A stretch of 64,000 bases of DNA, taken from positions 1 to 64,000 of the forward strand of contig WNNJ02000732.1 in the NCBI GenBank assembly GCA_012934845.2, written 5' to 3'. Source of the stretch: Pomphorhynchus laevis (Eukaryota > Acanthocephala > Palaeacanthocephala > Echinorhynchida > Pomphorhynchidae). Positions 10,744 through 20,599 of the stretch are shown here, one piece after another. Made by a program: the position numbers and the translations under genes. How positions within the stretch are numbered: the stretch's first letter is position 1; each line of letters starts with the position of its first letter. The notes beneath the pieces are model-generated. The model did not search any database. It saw only the letters and a list, made by a program, of their open reading frames with translations, and was not told the DNA's origin.

Positions 10744-13700
10744 ACTCGCGACGAGGGAGTTTTACGAATGATCTTAATGCAGCAGCAGTTGTTAGAGCTG
10801 TTGGCAAATCGCAATGGACAAAACAACGATGAACAACACCACCGTAGACAAGTTTCAGGATATTGACCGTTTATCGAGGACAAGGAGGAGTGGGCAAATT
10901 ATTATGAGCAGCTTGAGCACCATTTCCGAGCTCAATCGGTTTCAGATGACGACCATAAAAAACAACTTTTGTTGTCATGGATTGGATCAGAAGCATACCA
11001 ACTCATAAATCGATTAAATGCTGGTCAAAGTTTGGATGACACAGGATACATACAATTGGTCCAACTTCTGAACCAGCACTTCCTTAAACCAACACACATA
11101 ATCGCAGCTCGATATTCTTTTCATCAATATCAAATGGGTCCAAATGATACATATGCCACCTGGTTGGTGAATTTAAAGGATAAAGCAAGGCTATGCAGAT
11201 TTTTTAATCAAACAATCACAAACGAATGTCAAGCAATCGAAGAAAGAATACGCGATCATATTGTTATGAAGACCCCACATGACCACGTGAGAAATACTAT
11301 GCTACAAATGGAAAATCCAACCCTCGATGATCTAATGCGTGTTTGCAAGACACATGAATTGATACAGGGCACACAGCAGCTAGTTCAATGTCGATCGACA
11401 GAATTCGGACAAAGCATGACGGTGAAACGTGAAACAGATCAAATCGACCTCATTAGATCAACTAATAAGTCCAATGCTTAAACATGGCGAGCAACAAACA
11501 AGCCTCAATCATCGTTTACAAGATGTGGAAGACAGCACACAAGATTTCAAAGATGTCCAGCAACTGGAAAAACCTGCAGACGCTGCGGAAAAATTGGTCA
11601 CTTCGAAGCGTGTTGTCGCAGTACGAATACACCAACCGATAACAACGTTCGGGCAGTGGAGATGGTAAGTGATAATGATAGTGAGATTTTGAGATCTATC
11701 AACACGATAGGGCACGATGATATAATCCCGATTATAAAGTACAAATCAACGGGCAATGTATAAATATGAAATTTGATACTGGGGCTAGTGTCTCAATAAT
11801 TTCAAGAGCTGTTTGGCAACACATCGGAGAATCGACACTACATCCAGCCAGTGTTGAAAACTTACGGTGGACAAGTACTTCAGTCTATCGGAAAATGCTT
11901 GGTAACCGCAACATTAAATAAACAAGCGCAACTGTTATGGGTAACGGTACTTGACACATCTTGTAGACCCTTTTTTGGGCGACCCTGGAAATCGGCATTT
12001 AAATTGAAATGGCCCGAATCAGTTATAACAATAAGAGAGCAGGAAATCAACTCATCACCATTGTGTTCAATAAAAGCAACATACGAAAACAATGAGGAAT
12101 TGTATAATCTCTTGCAGAATTATGCAGAAGTATTTGGTCCAGGGACAACGCACGTAAAAGATTACGAAGTAGAATTGACCATCGACACTAACGCCATACC
12201 TCACTGTTGGGGTAGTCGGAGAGTGCCATTCTCTCTACGAGGATCAGTGGAAGCTGAGCTACAGAGACAGCTAAAACAAGGAGTCATCGAACCAGTAGAT
12301 ACCTCTCAAGAACTAATTGACTGGGCGGCGCCAATAGTAGTCACACATAAATCGGACGGATCGGTGAGAATATGCGGCGATTTCAGAGTTACAATTAATC
12401 CGTACTTACGGCTGGATACATATGTGCTACCTACATTGGAAGACATCACGGAAAAAAATAGCAGGCGATCTCCACTATTATGTCCTGGATTTAAAAGACG
12501 CATATCTACAACTGGCAGTGAAGCAGTCATCAAGGAAATACTTGACCATTTCGACACATAAAGGGTTTTACTGATATACCCGTATGCCTTTCGGCATTAG
12601 TACGGGGCCGATCGTATTTCAACGGTATGTCGATCAGATTCTACAGGGTATCTCCAAGGTAGTGGCGTACCTTGAAGACATTATAATGACTGGTAAAACA
12701 TCGAACGAACATTTAGATAATCTAAAGAAGGTATTGGAGAGATTAAAGCAAGCTGGAGTGAAAGTGAAACGTGAGAAATGCAGTTTTCTCCAAGAAAGAG
12801 TAAAATTCTTAGGTCATGTGTTAACGAAAGATTGCATACAAGCGTGTCCTAATAAACTGGAGGCTATACAGAAAATGCCCACACCAACAAACAAAGGCGA
12901 ATTACGATCCTTCCTTGGGGCGGTAAACCATTTGAACCGGTTTATTCCAAGTCTGTAACCCAATTGCAAAAGTCTGTACGAGCTTAGTGGCCGTCGAGCG
13001 GTTTGGTCATGGAAACCGGAGCATACGCAAGCATTTGAAAAAGTCAAGGAATCACTCATGGATGCTCGTATACTAAAGAACTTCGACATTCACAAGGATG
13101 TTCATCTCACATGTGACGCGAGTGACAATGGTTTGGGAGCAATATTATTTTAAGAAGACTCGAATCATGTTAAATTACCGGTAGCATACGCTTCCAGGAC
13201 ACTGAAGCCCAATGAAAATGACTATGCCCATGTGGAGCAAGAAAGATTGGCAATAGTATTCGCGGTACGAAAATTTCATCAGTATATCGCCGGTCGAAGA
13301 TTCATGCTATGGAGCGATCACAGACCGCTTAAATACATTTTTGGAAAAGATCGAAATTTAAGCAAAATGACTAACCAGCGATTGATCAGATGGGCCCTAA
13401 CCTTAGCACAGTACAACTATGAATTGAAATATATCGAGGGAAGGAAAAATACGATCACTGATATACTTTCTCGACTTCCGACTCATAACCCATTAGATAC
13501 TGAAGAGAGTGAACAAGTCCATTTGCTACAAGATCACAACGCAGGAAAAATGCATATGTCAATGAACGAAATCCGGAATGAAAGCATGCGGGATACAGAA
13601 ACACAACAAATAAAAAGACATATCGAAAGTGGCTAGCCTAAACAATGCAACCAAATAACAACGATATACCATTCTAGGAAACACGAACTTTCAAACGAAA

Positions 13701-14793
13701 ACGGTATTTTGTTATGGTTACAGCGCATTGTCATCCCGAGAAGCATTCGTTACAAAGCTTTGGAAACACTCCACCTTGGATATCCAGGAATATCCGCAAT
13801 GCAACATCTAGCGCGACCATATTGCTGGTGGCCTACCATAAATACAGATATCGAGCAATGGGTAGACCGCTGTTCATTTTGTCAGAAACAACAACCGAAA
13901 TCTGCCCACCAACCCCTACACCAATGGGATGTTCCTGCAGAAGTGTGGACTCGGATACACGTTGATTTTGCAGGCCCCATTGATGGACAAATGTATTTGG
14001 CTCTAATCGACGCTCAAAGTCATTGGCCAGAAATTATACCAGTACGTAGCACTAATGCTGTTGAAACAATAGCCGCTATACGTGAATTGTTAGCAAGGAT
14101 GGGTATACCTCGTGAAATTGTATTAGACAATGTACCCCCATTTTAGCCAGGAGAATTCACAGAATTTTGCAAGGCGAATGGAATTTGACACATCAAAGCC
14201 TCACCATATCACCCACAAACCAATGGGTTAATTGAACGTTTTATCGGAACATTTAAACGCCGAATTGAATTTTCTCGAGGGCACCGCAACAGACCCCTAT
14301 CCATTCAACAGTTTCTCATGATTTATCGAAACTCGCCACAGGGTAGCACGGGGAAGGCACCTGCGGAGTTACTGTATGGTAGAAGGCTAAAAACTATATG
14401 GGACAGACTACGACCAACTACACAAACTACGGTGCAAAGTCACAGAGAGAAACAGAAAGAACGTCATGACGTTAACGCGAGGCCACGACAATTCGACGTA
14501 CATCAGGCAGTGTGGGTACGAAACCAACTGACTAGACAATGGCAGCCTGGATCTATAATAGACCGGACTGGGTGGGGTTCATATGTAGTAAACACCCAAA
14601 ATGGAGAAAGACGAAGGCATGCAGATGATCTAAGAACAAATAAAGAGGTGAACACGAAGAGATGAGTAACCGAAATAACAGGGAGTGAGGAACTTAATGA
14701 TCATATACCTTCGGAGACGATTCGGAGGGGGACGAGGTGTCAGAAAAAACCAGTCAGGTACGATGAACTCGCATAAGAGTGGGAAAGGAGAGA

Positions 14794-14982
14794 TGTGGCA
14801 GCAGCGGCGGCACAATCAATGGGCAATAGCTCATGCAACCTAACCGCAAACAGTGACCAACCGCCATCACTAAACACACGTTGAGTGGCGTCCTAACAAT
14901 TGACTATAAGTAACGCATTTTGTGACATTAAGTGTGGTTGTGGATGCAGTAAAAACTTTCTTTGTTTAATTGTGTTATGGCA
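14794..14982 (+). repeat. 3' LTR of the Ty3/Gypsy fossil
   Basis: Matches the 5' LTR apart from a few positions. It is preceded by a purine run (GGGAAAGGAGAGA) that fits the family's polypurine tract and is followed by the target duplication AATGA. Confidence 0.92.
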
Positions 14983-15345
14983 AATGATAAAGAAGGTGTA
15001 TATCTAGATATGAACATTAAATTAACATTAACTAAAACTACTATTAATTTATATCGTAAAGATGGCATATTTAAATTTACAAGAAACATATTTTTGCATG
15101 AGCATTCATGCATACCATATAATATAAAATATAATACATTAAATAATGAAATTTTAAGAATTGCAACAATTTGTAACGATATTGGCTTTCTTCAAAATCA
15201 TTTAAATAATTTAATAGATACATATTTTAAACTAGTTTACTATAAAAATAACATCAAGCAGAAAATAGTAAAATATATAAATCAACACAATATTATCATA
15301 AAATGTATTTAAATTATTAAGTTAAAAATTTTTATGGATAGATAA
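14983..15345 (+). pseudogene. Penelope-like RT fragment, right part of the split copy
   Basis: Continues the PLE reading from the LTR insertion: NDKEGVYLDMNIKLTLTKTT, then DGIFKFTRNIFLHEHSCIPY and RIATICNDIGFLQNHLNNLI. It closely matches 3420-3700. The PLE-flanking motif follows at 15365-15514, in the same relation as around the copy at 2.4-3.9 kb. Confidence 0.85.
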
Positions 15346-15364
15346 TAAATAATATACTCTGTGC

Positions 15365-15514
15365 TAGAATAACTATTACACTAGATAATTAAATTATATC
15401 AGAGGAAAAACATCATTAGCATTGTTTGGCCCCGCTGTTATATCGGGTCAATATATAGGGACTGAAACCTAATAGAATAGCAGTTCCTCCTGATGACCTA
15501 TAATCGTTATTCTA
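15365..15514 (+). repeat. Conserved PLE-flanking structured motif, third copy
   Basis: Homologous to 2223-2360 and 3797-3940. The small hairpin is AAACA/TGTTT, different in sequence from the other copies but still paired. The larger stem is CTGTTAT with ATAGCAG (one G-U pair), and the outer stem is a perfect 9 bp (TAGAATAAC 15365-15373 with GTTATTCTA 15506-15514). Retained pairing with changed bases supports a structured RNA. Confidence 0.65.
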
Positions 15515-15699
15515 ATATATGGTATACTATCTATTAATCGATTAATAAAAATTGAGCTTTAAATAATTAGTATCTATATTTATATATTGTACAAAATACA
15601 GACTCAACTAATGTGACTAATATACTGTCAAAAGCGCTATATTTACACATTTGCAGCTGCTACTTCGTTCTCATTTCACCTGAAAACGATACATCATAC

Positions 15700-15985
15700 C
15701 AGCGTATTTTGAAGTTCATATTGGTAATACAATTTAACAACAGAATGTTTCACCCTCTCACGTTTTCGGCGCTGGGAAGCATAGGGCCCAGTGCAGACAG
15801 AGTACTACGACAGATCGCAAGACAACAAGCGGTTAAACACAATACACCCTATCACAAATGCATCACTAAACTTCGGAGCGACATATCATTCATCCTTGCA
15901 AAGTGTGTGTCCTTGGCGATTCGACGAGCATCAATCCGAAAACTCAATAGTCAAGCGAATATATTCAATGATTCGCCAAACTAAC
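15700..15985 (+). pseudogene. LINE family B C-terminal fragment
   Basis: Reads FHPLTFSALGSIGPSADRVL, then RQIARQQA and LRSDISFILAKCVSLAIRRA. This is the extreme C-terminus seen in family B LINEs, where the sequence FxPLxFSxxGxxGP is typical. Only the 3' end is present, as expected for a 5'-truncated insertion. The same segment appears at 55300-55620 (minus) and 59885-60240 (plus). Confidence 0.7.
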
Positions 15986-17140
15986 ATTAATGAAAATGTA
16001 TAATAATAACAATTTTAATAAGGGTTCATTTGCGGGTAACCAAAATTGTATGTGATGTTGAAATGTTAAAATTAAAAAAAAATTAACAACAGAAGATAAT
16101 GACTTAAAAAATTGAAAATGTATCCGACCATTTTCAAAAAAGGCAAAATCATCAGCACAACATGATCGCATTCAAAAATAAATTTTTGTATTTATCACTT
16201 TCCTAAATTAATAATAACGATTACGTCGTAATGAACAACAAGGTATAATATAATATCTAAAATACATTCCACCGAAGTGACGATATAATTCCTCGATTGT
16301 TGGCAGGTTATTCGTTTCTATTCTTCTTGTAAGGCCTATTTGCATTCTTAATTACATACAAGAACAAAGATGCACATCGAAATATAAATTTAAAACATCA
16401 ATTACGATTACGTTCCTGAAATAGGTTTGGCACTGTTAATCGGTAGTCCGAATTAGTCAATCTTTTTTCAAAAATGAACTAAGAAAGTTCTATTCCTGAA
16501 TAGAATGAACCCTGTATTAAGCACATACCTCATAAGTTGTTGATCTTTTTCATTCAGAAGTACAGATGGTCTTATTCAAAATATAGGATTAGAGTAAACA
16601 CGGAACTGTTTTAACCGCTATTATGATGGATGATGCCATATCGTTGGCTTGCAAATTAAATGTTTAAATTTGTTTGAGATGATGTACGTTTATTATTTTA
16701 ACATAAAACAGAGTATCACGAAACCACCACGAATATAGCACAATTATTGAATTCTATTATAATTACTTCAATCTATCTGTTGGCTCCTATCTATTAAATT
16801 TTGATGTTGTATTTAAGAAATATTTTGATAACGTCTGCTATATTTTCCACTGAAATATAGCCTAACAGCACTTTGCGCAAATTGATGGCAGCAGCAGCGT
16901 TCAAGCAAAATAAAATCCATAACTAAAAACGATAAAATGATGCCTACGGGTGGTGCACACTTTTTATAGACATTATAAATAAGACTACACGGTAGGTAGC
17001 ACGCGAGTTGTGCTTAAATGAATAACGATGACGTAGCGACGATCCACTTCCGCGTGTTCGTGTTATCGGACTGTTCGTCAATAGTAGAAGCAATTGCTGC
17101 TAGGTTTGATTTCCAATATACATTACGTTATTTAAATAAC
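15986..17140. other. AT-rich intergenic DNA without recognised features
   Basis: No frame of more than about 70 codons has a recognisable motif. A tract near 16060-16085 is A-rich. I see nothing else to annotate. Confidence 0.5.
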
Positions 17141-17256
17141 AGGTGAGCCAGAAAAATAGCAGTGAATCGCATCACTGTAACTCCGCCCGATACACTATTT
17201 GTACAAAAACGGTTAATGTATCATTGCTACTTTCTGGTTGTCGTCAAGTTTAAATA
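17141..17256 (+). repeat. Repeat end starting CAGGTGAGCCAGAAAAA
   Basis: This 115-base stretch reappears in inverted orientation at about 31947-32060, with the shared string GTACAAAAACGGT in the middle and TCAAGTTTAA at the far end. In the second copy the sequence runs on into a tRNA-derived SINE. It may be one end of a DNA transposon or a SINE-associated segment; I cannot decide. Confidence 0.4.
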
Positions 17257-17620
17257 GCAATTCTGCAAATAAAACAGGTATATATATACTTATCTGTTAT
17301 ATTATATATGTGAATTTTTGAAAATATAACCAAATTTACGTTAAAGAGATCAACGGTCTGCTTTTAAAACGTTTCGCATAGTAATACGAAACGTTTACAA
17401 TCATGTGTAAATATAGCTAATGATAAATATCAAAATCTGAGCTGAGCAAGTAATGAATGTAAAATTGTAATTGTAAATGTAATTCGATTATTTTAAGGTT
17501 TTTGTTTTATTGCATAAATTAACTGATTCGGCATTAATATGCGAATTTTAAAAATAAGACCTTTGATCTTTCTATCTTAAGTATGGTTATATTTTCAACT
17601 GGTTATAATTTTTATATTAT

Positions 17621-17648
17621 CTAGTTTCGCCCTTCGGCTTTTTCAAAA
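17621..17648 (-). ncRNA. Decayed hammerhead-like motif at the 3' end of a PLE
   Basis: On the minus strand a TTTGAAAAA segment (degenerate CUGANGA) is followed by GCC-GAAG-GGC, a 3-bp stem with a tetraloop, and then GAAAC. This is the arrangement of PLE hammerheads. It lies directly after the endonuclease part of the PLE fragment at 17650-19260. Confidence 0.5.
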
Positions 17649-17649
17649 G

Positions 17650-19260
17650 AATTTTTCTATACAATTTCTCACATACCACATTCACTCTCACTCATAATGT
17701 CATACTCGGGAAGAATTTTGCTGTTTGTCTTTAGCCATTCTCGCGCCAGTGATAGAAGGTGTTTTTATTTAATCCATACTAATTGTTTGTCATTAACTGT
17801 CCTCGCCATTTGATCTCTTCAATTTTTCTCATTTCAGCGCTTTTATAACCACTACCAATAATGGTGTATTTTATTCTGTCTTATCATTGCGCATTTCAAC
17901 ATCGGAGTTGTTGCTGCCTGTCTGTTGCATTTGTGTCTTAATGTCTAACCTCTTGTTATTAAGTCTAAGGCTTAGTCATCTTCCTGTTTCGCCAACATAT
18001 GAAGCACGATATAATGAACCACATTATCCTTAATACACAACATTTTGTGTTTTACAATTATTTTCATTTTTTATTGTGTATATTCCATTCCGACTTAGTG
18101 CATGTGCTGTTAAAATTATACTCTTCTTGGAGAACACTGCAACTTTTGCAGCGTGATCGTTTGCATCCGTAACATTGTTTAACTATTGTAATATTTCTAG
18201 CTTTTCAAGCTTTGATATCACAAGATGTCTGTGGATTGCGTTATTAGATCGGAAATATACTTTTAGCTCGTTGCCTTTAAGATTCTTTAGTTTACATACT
18301 GATGTACACGCGGATAACAGTTCACGATTCAAATTTCTTAATGCTGGATGGTATGGTAACCACGTTTTTAGATATCTCATTTTCTTTCTTGATAAGCCAA
18401 AACTTCCTTTCTTGTCTTCTGGTTTTATTAAGGTGTTTATATATTTGATTACTCCTATAGCCTATAGTAATTAAATGTTTCCTTACAACCCAAGATTTGT
18501 TTAAAAAACATAATTTCTACTACATATTCTTCTTATACGTAGGGCCTCATTAAATATGACTGCTCTTTTAACGTTATTGGTATGCCTGCTATTATGGTAT
18601 AGATACATGTTTTTCGATTCCGGCTTTTTGTATAGTATACCAAATATCACCTGTTAGAAAAAGGGTTGTGTCTAAAAAATTACATTATAACCGTATAGGA
18701 ATGTAAATTTTAGTGCTTTGTAATTGTTGAGGGTTACCATAAATTCGGTCCGTCGCATTTCTCCATATAAACATACCACGAATATGCCATCAATATATCA
18801 GAAGTAGAATGCGAGTTTGAATTTACATATTTTCAGAAAGCGCTTTTCACAACATACCATAAAGATGTAACTATATGCTAGGGCGCATGGTGTGCCCATA
18901 ACGAAACCTTTAATTTCGATAAAACACGTTTCCCCATTCAAACAAATTATGTTTTAAAATTACTTTTAATGAAACAACTATGTACTTATCTGCATCACGC
19001 CCGAAATCACAATCTGTGATAAATTCCTGAACGGCTTGTAAACTATCTTCCTGCAGTATCGATGTATACAGAAATTCCACATCTATTGTTACTAGGATTG
19101 CATCATTAGGAATAAGTTGTCTAATTCCTTCAAACTTTTGGAAGAAATTAAGGGTGCTTTCTATATAAGATGATATTATTTGAAGACATCATCTCTATCG
19201 GATTTTCGTTATATATAAAAATAGGTAGGTATATAAAATTTAACCAACCTTTCTTTTGCA
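17650..19260 (-). pseudogene. Penelope-like element with RT and GIY-YIG endonuclease, decayed
   Basis: On the minus strand the RT part reads NDAILVTIDVEFLYTSILQ (motif A, near 19110-19050), then GFVMGTPCALAYSYIFM (motif B, near 18910-18860) and YIDGIFVVC, a decayed YIDD box (near 18790). The linker LKTWLPYHPALRNLNREL (18380-18330) is typical of PLEs. The C-terminal endonuclease follows, with SYVGETGR (near 18000) and LSLRLNNKRLD, the GIY-YIG family signature. Many stops and frame changes show it is dead. Hammerhead-like motifs lie at both ends (19271-19300 and 17621-17648), as known for PLE pseudo-LTRs. Confidence 0.8.
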
Positions 19261-19270
19261 ATTAATTTAA

Positions 19271-19300
19271 AAACGTTTTCGGGTTACCCCTTCGTCAGGG
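19271..19300 (-). ncRNA. Hammerhead-like core at the 5' side of a PLE
   Basis: The minus strand reads CTGACGA, then a stem GGG-GTAA-CCC, then GAAAACGTTT. CUGANGA, stem II and GAAA are all in place. A clear stem I was not found, so self-cleavage is uncertain. Confidence 0.6.
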
Positions 19301-19490
19301 ATAACAAGGTACCCAAGCTGTGGTTCAAATATCCTATTGATACTTTCAACATATATATAACCCACAAGGAGGAATAAACACCAAGCAGAATTCTATATAT
19401 TCTCATCAGACCAAGAAATAAGACCGAATTATTATCGCAATATTCAAAGTCGCGACGTATGCCCAGTCATCCTTTGTGTGACGATAAACT

Positions 19491-19540
19491 TCCACAACGG
19501 TAGACGCGTTTCGCTTTAACGTAGCTCATCAGTACCGTGA
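19491..19540 (-). ncRNA. Type I hammerhead ribozyme, apparently intact
   Basis: On the minus strand, stem I ACGGTA (19538-19533) pairs perfectly with TACCGT (19502-19497). Between them lie CTGATGA, stem II GCT...AGC, GAAAC, a 2-nt gap, and the cleavage triplet GTC immediately before TACCGT. All conserved core bases of the family are present. The very short stem III is the form known from animal PLEs and retrozyme-like repeats, where the RNA is thought to act as a dimer. Cleavage itself is inferred. Confidence 0.85.
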
Positions 19541-19750
19541 TTTCAATAATGATCCATAGGCACCTTAACATACGCTTAAACAGTGTTTAAAGCGCGAAAA
19601 GCATAACTACCCTTAATATGAATCATCATAGAGAATTTAGCATGCGCACTGTGCATGGTAGTGCTTATTGCAGTTTGACCATGCATCAAACCCTTTTTTA
19701 AATAGAAATGCTGTTTTACAGGGAAACATCATATGTATGATGACAAACTT

Positions 19751-19799
19751 CAACAACAGTGGACGCGTTTCTCTCTTATGGAGCTCATCAGTACCGTGA
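19751..19799 (-). ncRNA. Type I hammerhead-like motif, slightly decayed
   Basis: The minus strand reads ACGGTA, CTGATGA, a CTC...GAG stem II, GAAACGCGTC and then CACTGT. Stem I keeps five of six pairs (one of them G-U). Core bases are intact. Confidence 0.7.
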
Positions 19800-20022
19800 C
19801 TTCAATAAACATACATAGGCCATTTGACACACGCTTAAACAGTGCTTAAAGCTCGAAAACAGAACTAACCTTAATCTGAATCATTAGAGGGAATTTAGCA
19901 TAAGCTCTGTGCATTGCAGCGCGTATTGCAGTTTAACCATGCATATATATTACAGTTTAACCATACATATATAAACACATCGAATACAGCGTGTGTTAAG
20001 GTGCTTATAGATGATAATTGCA

Positions 20023-20072
20023 GACACGGTACAGATGAGCTCCGTTATAGGCAAACATGTATGTGGTTGTGA
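20023..20072 (+). ncRNA. Decayed hammerhead-like motif
   Basis: Reads CACGGTA, then CAGATGA (one change from CUGAUGA), GCTCCGTTATAGGC and AAAC. Two core positions are altered, so it is probably inactive. Duplicated at 36182-36231. Confidence 0.55.
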
Positions 20073-20368
20073 AAGTTTGTCGTTACACATAGGATGACCG
20101 GGCATACGAGTACAACGGAGTGTGTCCCAAAGCAGGTTTAAGAACAAATTATATTTCAAATATTTGTACTCTTGAATGTGTCCTTGTAAAACAGCATTTC
20201 TATTAAAAAATTTAGTGACTAATGCATGCTTAAACTGCAATAAGCACTGCCATATACAGAGCTTAATCTAAACTCCCTCTGGTGATCCAGATTAAGGGTA
20301 GTTATGCTTTTCGAGCTTCAAACACTGCTTAAGCGTATGTTAACGTGCTTATAGATTATTACTGAAGT

Positions 20369-20412
20369 CACAGTACTAAGGAGCTCCGTAAGAGCAAAAC
20401 GCGCCTACCGTT
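20369..20412 (+). ncRNA. Decayed hammerhead-like motif
   Basis: Reads CACAGTA, CTAAGGA in place of CUGAUGA, GCTCCGTAAGAGC, AAAACGCGCC, TACCGT. Stem II and stem I can still form in part; the core is altered. Duplicated at 36528-36571. Confidence 0.5.
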
Positions 20413-20599
20413 GAAGTTTGTCGTCACACATAGGATGACCGGGCATACGTAGCGACTTTGAATATTGCGAGACATTACATATCGTGAGTTACAAAACATC
20501 AAGAAAAATAAGTCAAAACAAAGCGAAGTATCAAAATGTGACCAGGACAGTCGATTCTGAGCCACCATTTTCAGTTCTTGTCTCCATCTTCGTTTAAAT

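Larger units (their letters stand above)
10553..14982 (+). mobile_element. Ty3/Gypsy LTR retrotransposon fossil
   Basis: A 4.4-kb element flanked by near-identical terminal repeats (191 and 189 bases) that start TG and end CA, and by a 5-bp target duplication (AATGA). Parts in order: a gag-like region (about 10.75-11.66 kb), an aspartic protease signature (DTGAS, near 11.78 kb), reverse transcriptase (about 12.1-12.96 kb), RNase H (about 13.1-13.5 kb), and integrase with its zinc-binding H-H-C-C region and DDE-type core (about 13.7-14.6 kb). A purine-rich tract precedes the right repeat (14781-14793). No envelope-like region is seen. The coding parts are broken in roughly half a dozen or more places, so it is a dead copy, but the two LTRs are about 98% alike, which points to a fairly recent insertion. 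Domain order (RT, RNase H, integrase) fixes the family as Ty3/Gypsy. Confidence 0.92.
19366..19970 (-). repeat. Two hammerhead-bearing repeat units, minus orientation
   Basis: Two related units lie head to tail on the minus strand with their ribozyme cores 260 bases apart (19491-19540 and 19751-19799). Shared flanks are the AAACACTG/AAGCACTG...CGAGCTTTAA segment upstream and the GAAGTTT(A/G)TC segment downstream. The far end (19368-19430) matches the terminal arm of the inverted-repeat element at 57335-57713. No coding sequence. Confidence 0.7.
19980..20470 (+). repeat. Two hammerhead-bearing repeat units, plus orientation
   Basis: Two units in the plus direction, with ribozyme-like cores about 350 bases apart. 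The segment before the second core (GAGCTT...ACACTGCTTAAGCGT) and the segment after each core (GTTTGTCGT.ACACATAGGAT) are shared with the minus units at 19366-19970 and with the element at 57335-57713. The duplication breakpoint at 19971 lies between the two orientations. Confidence 0.65.
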
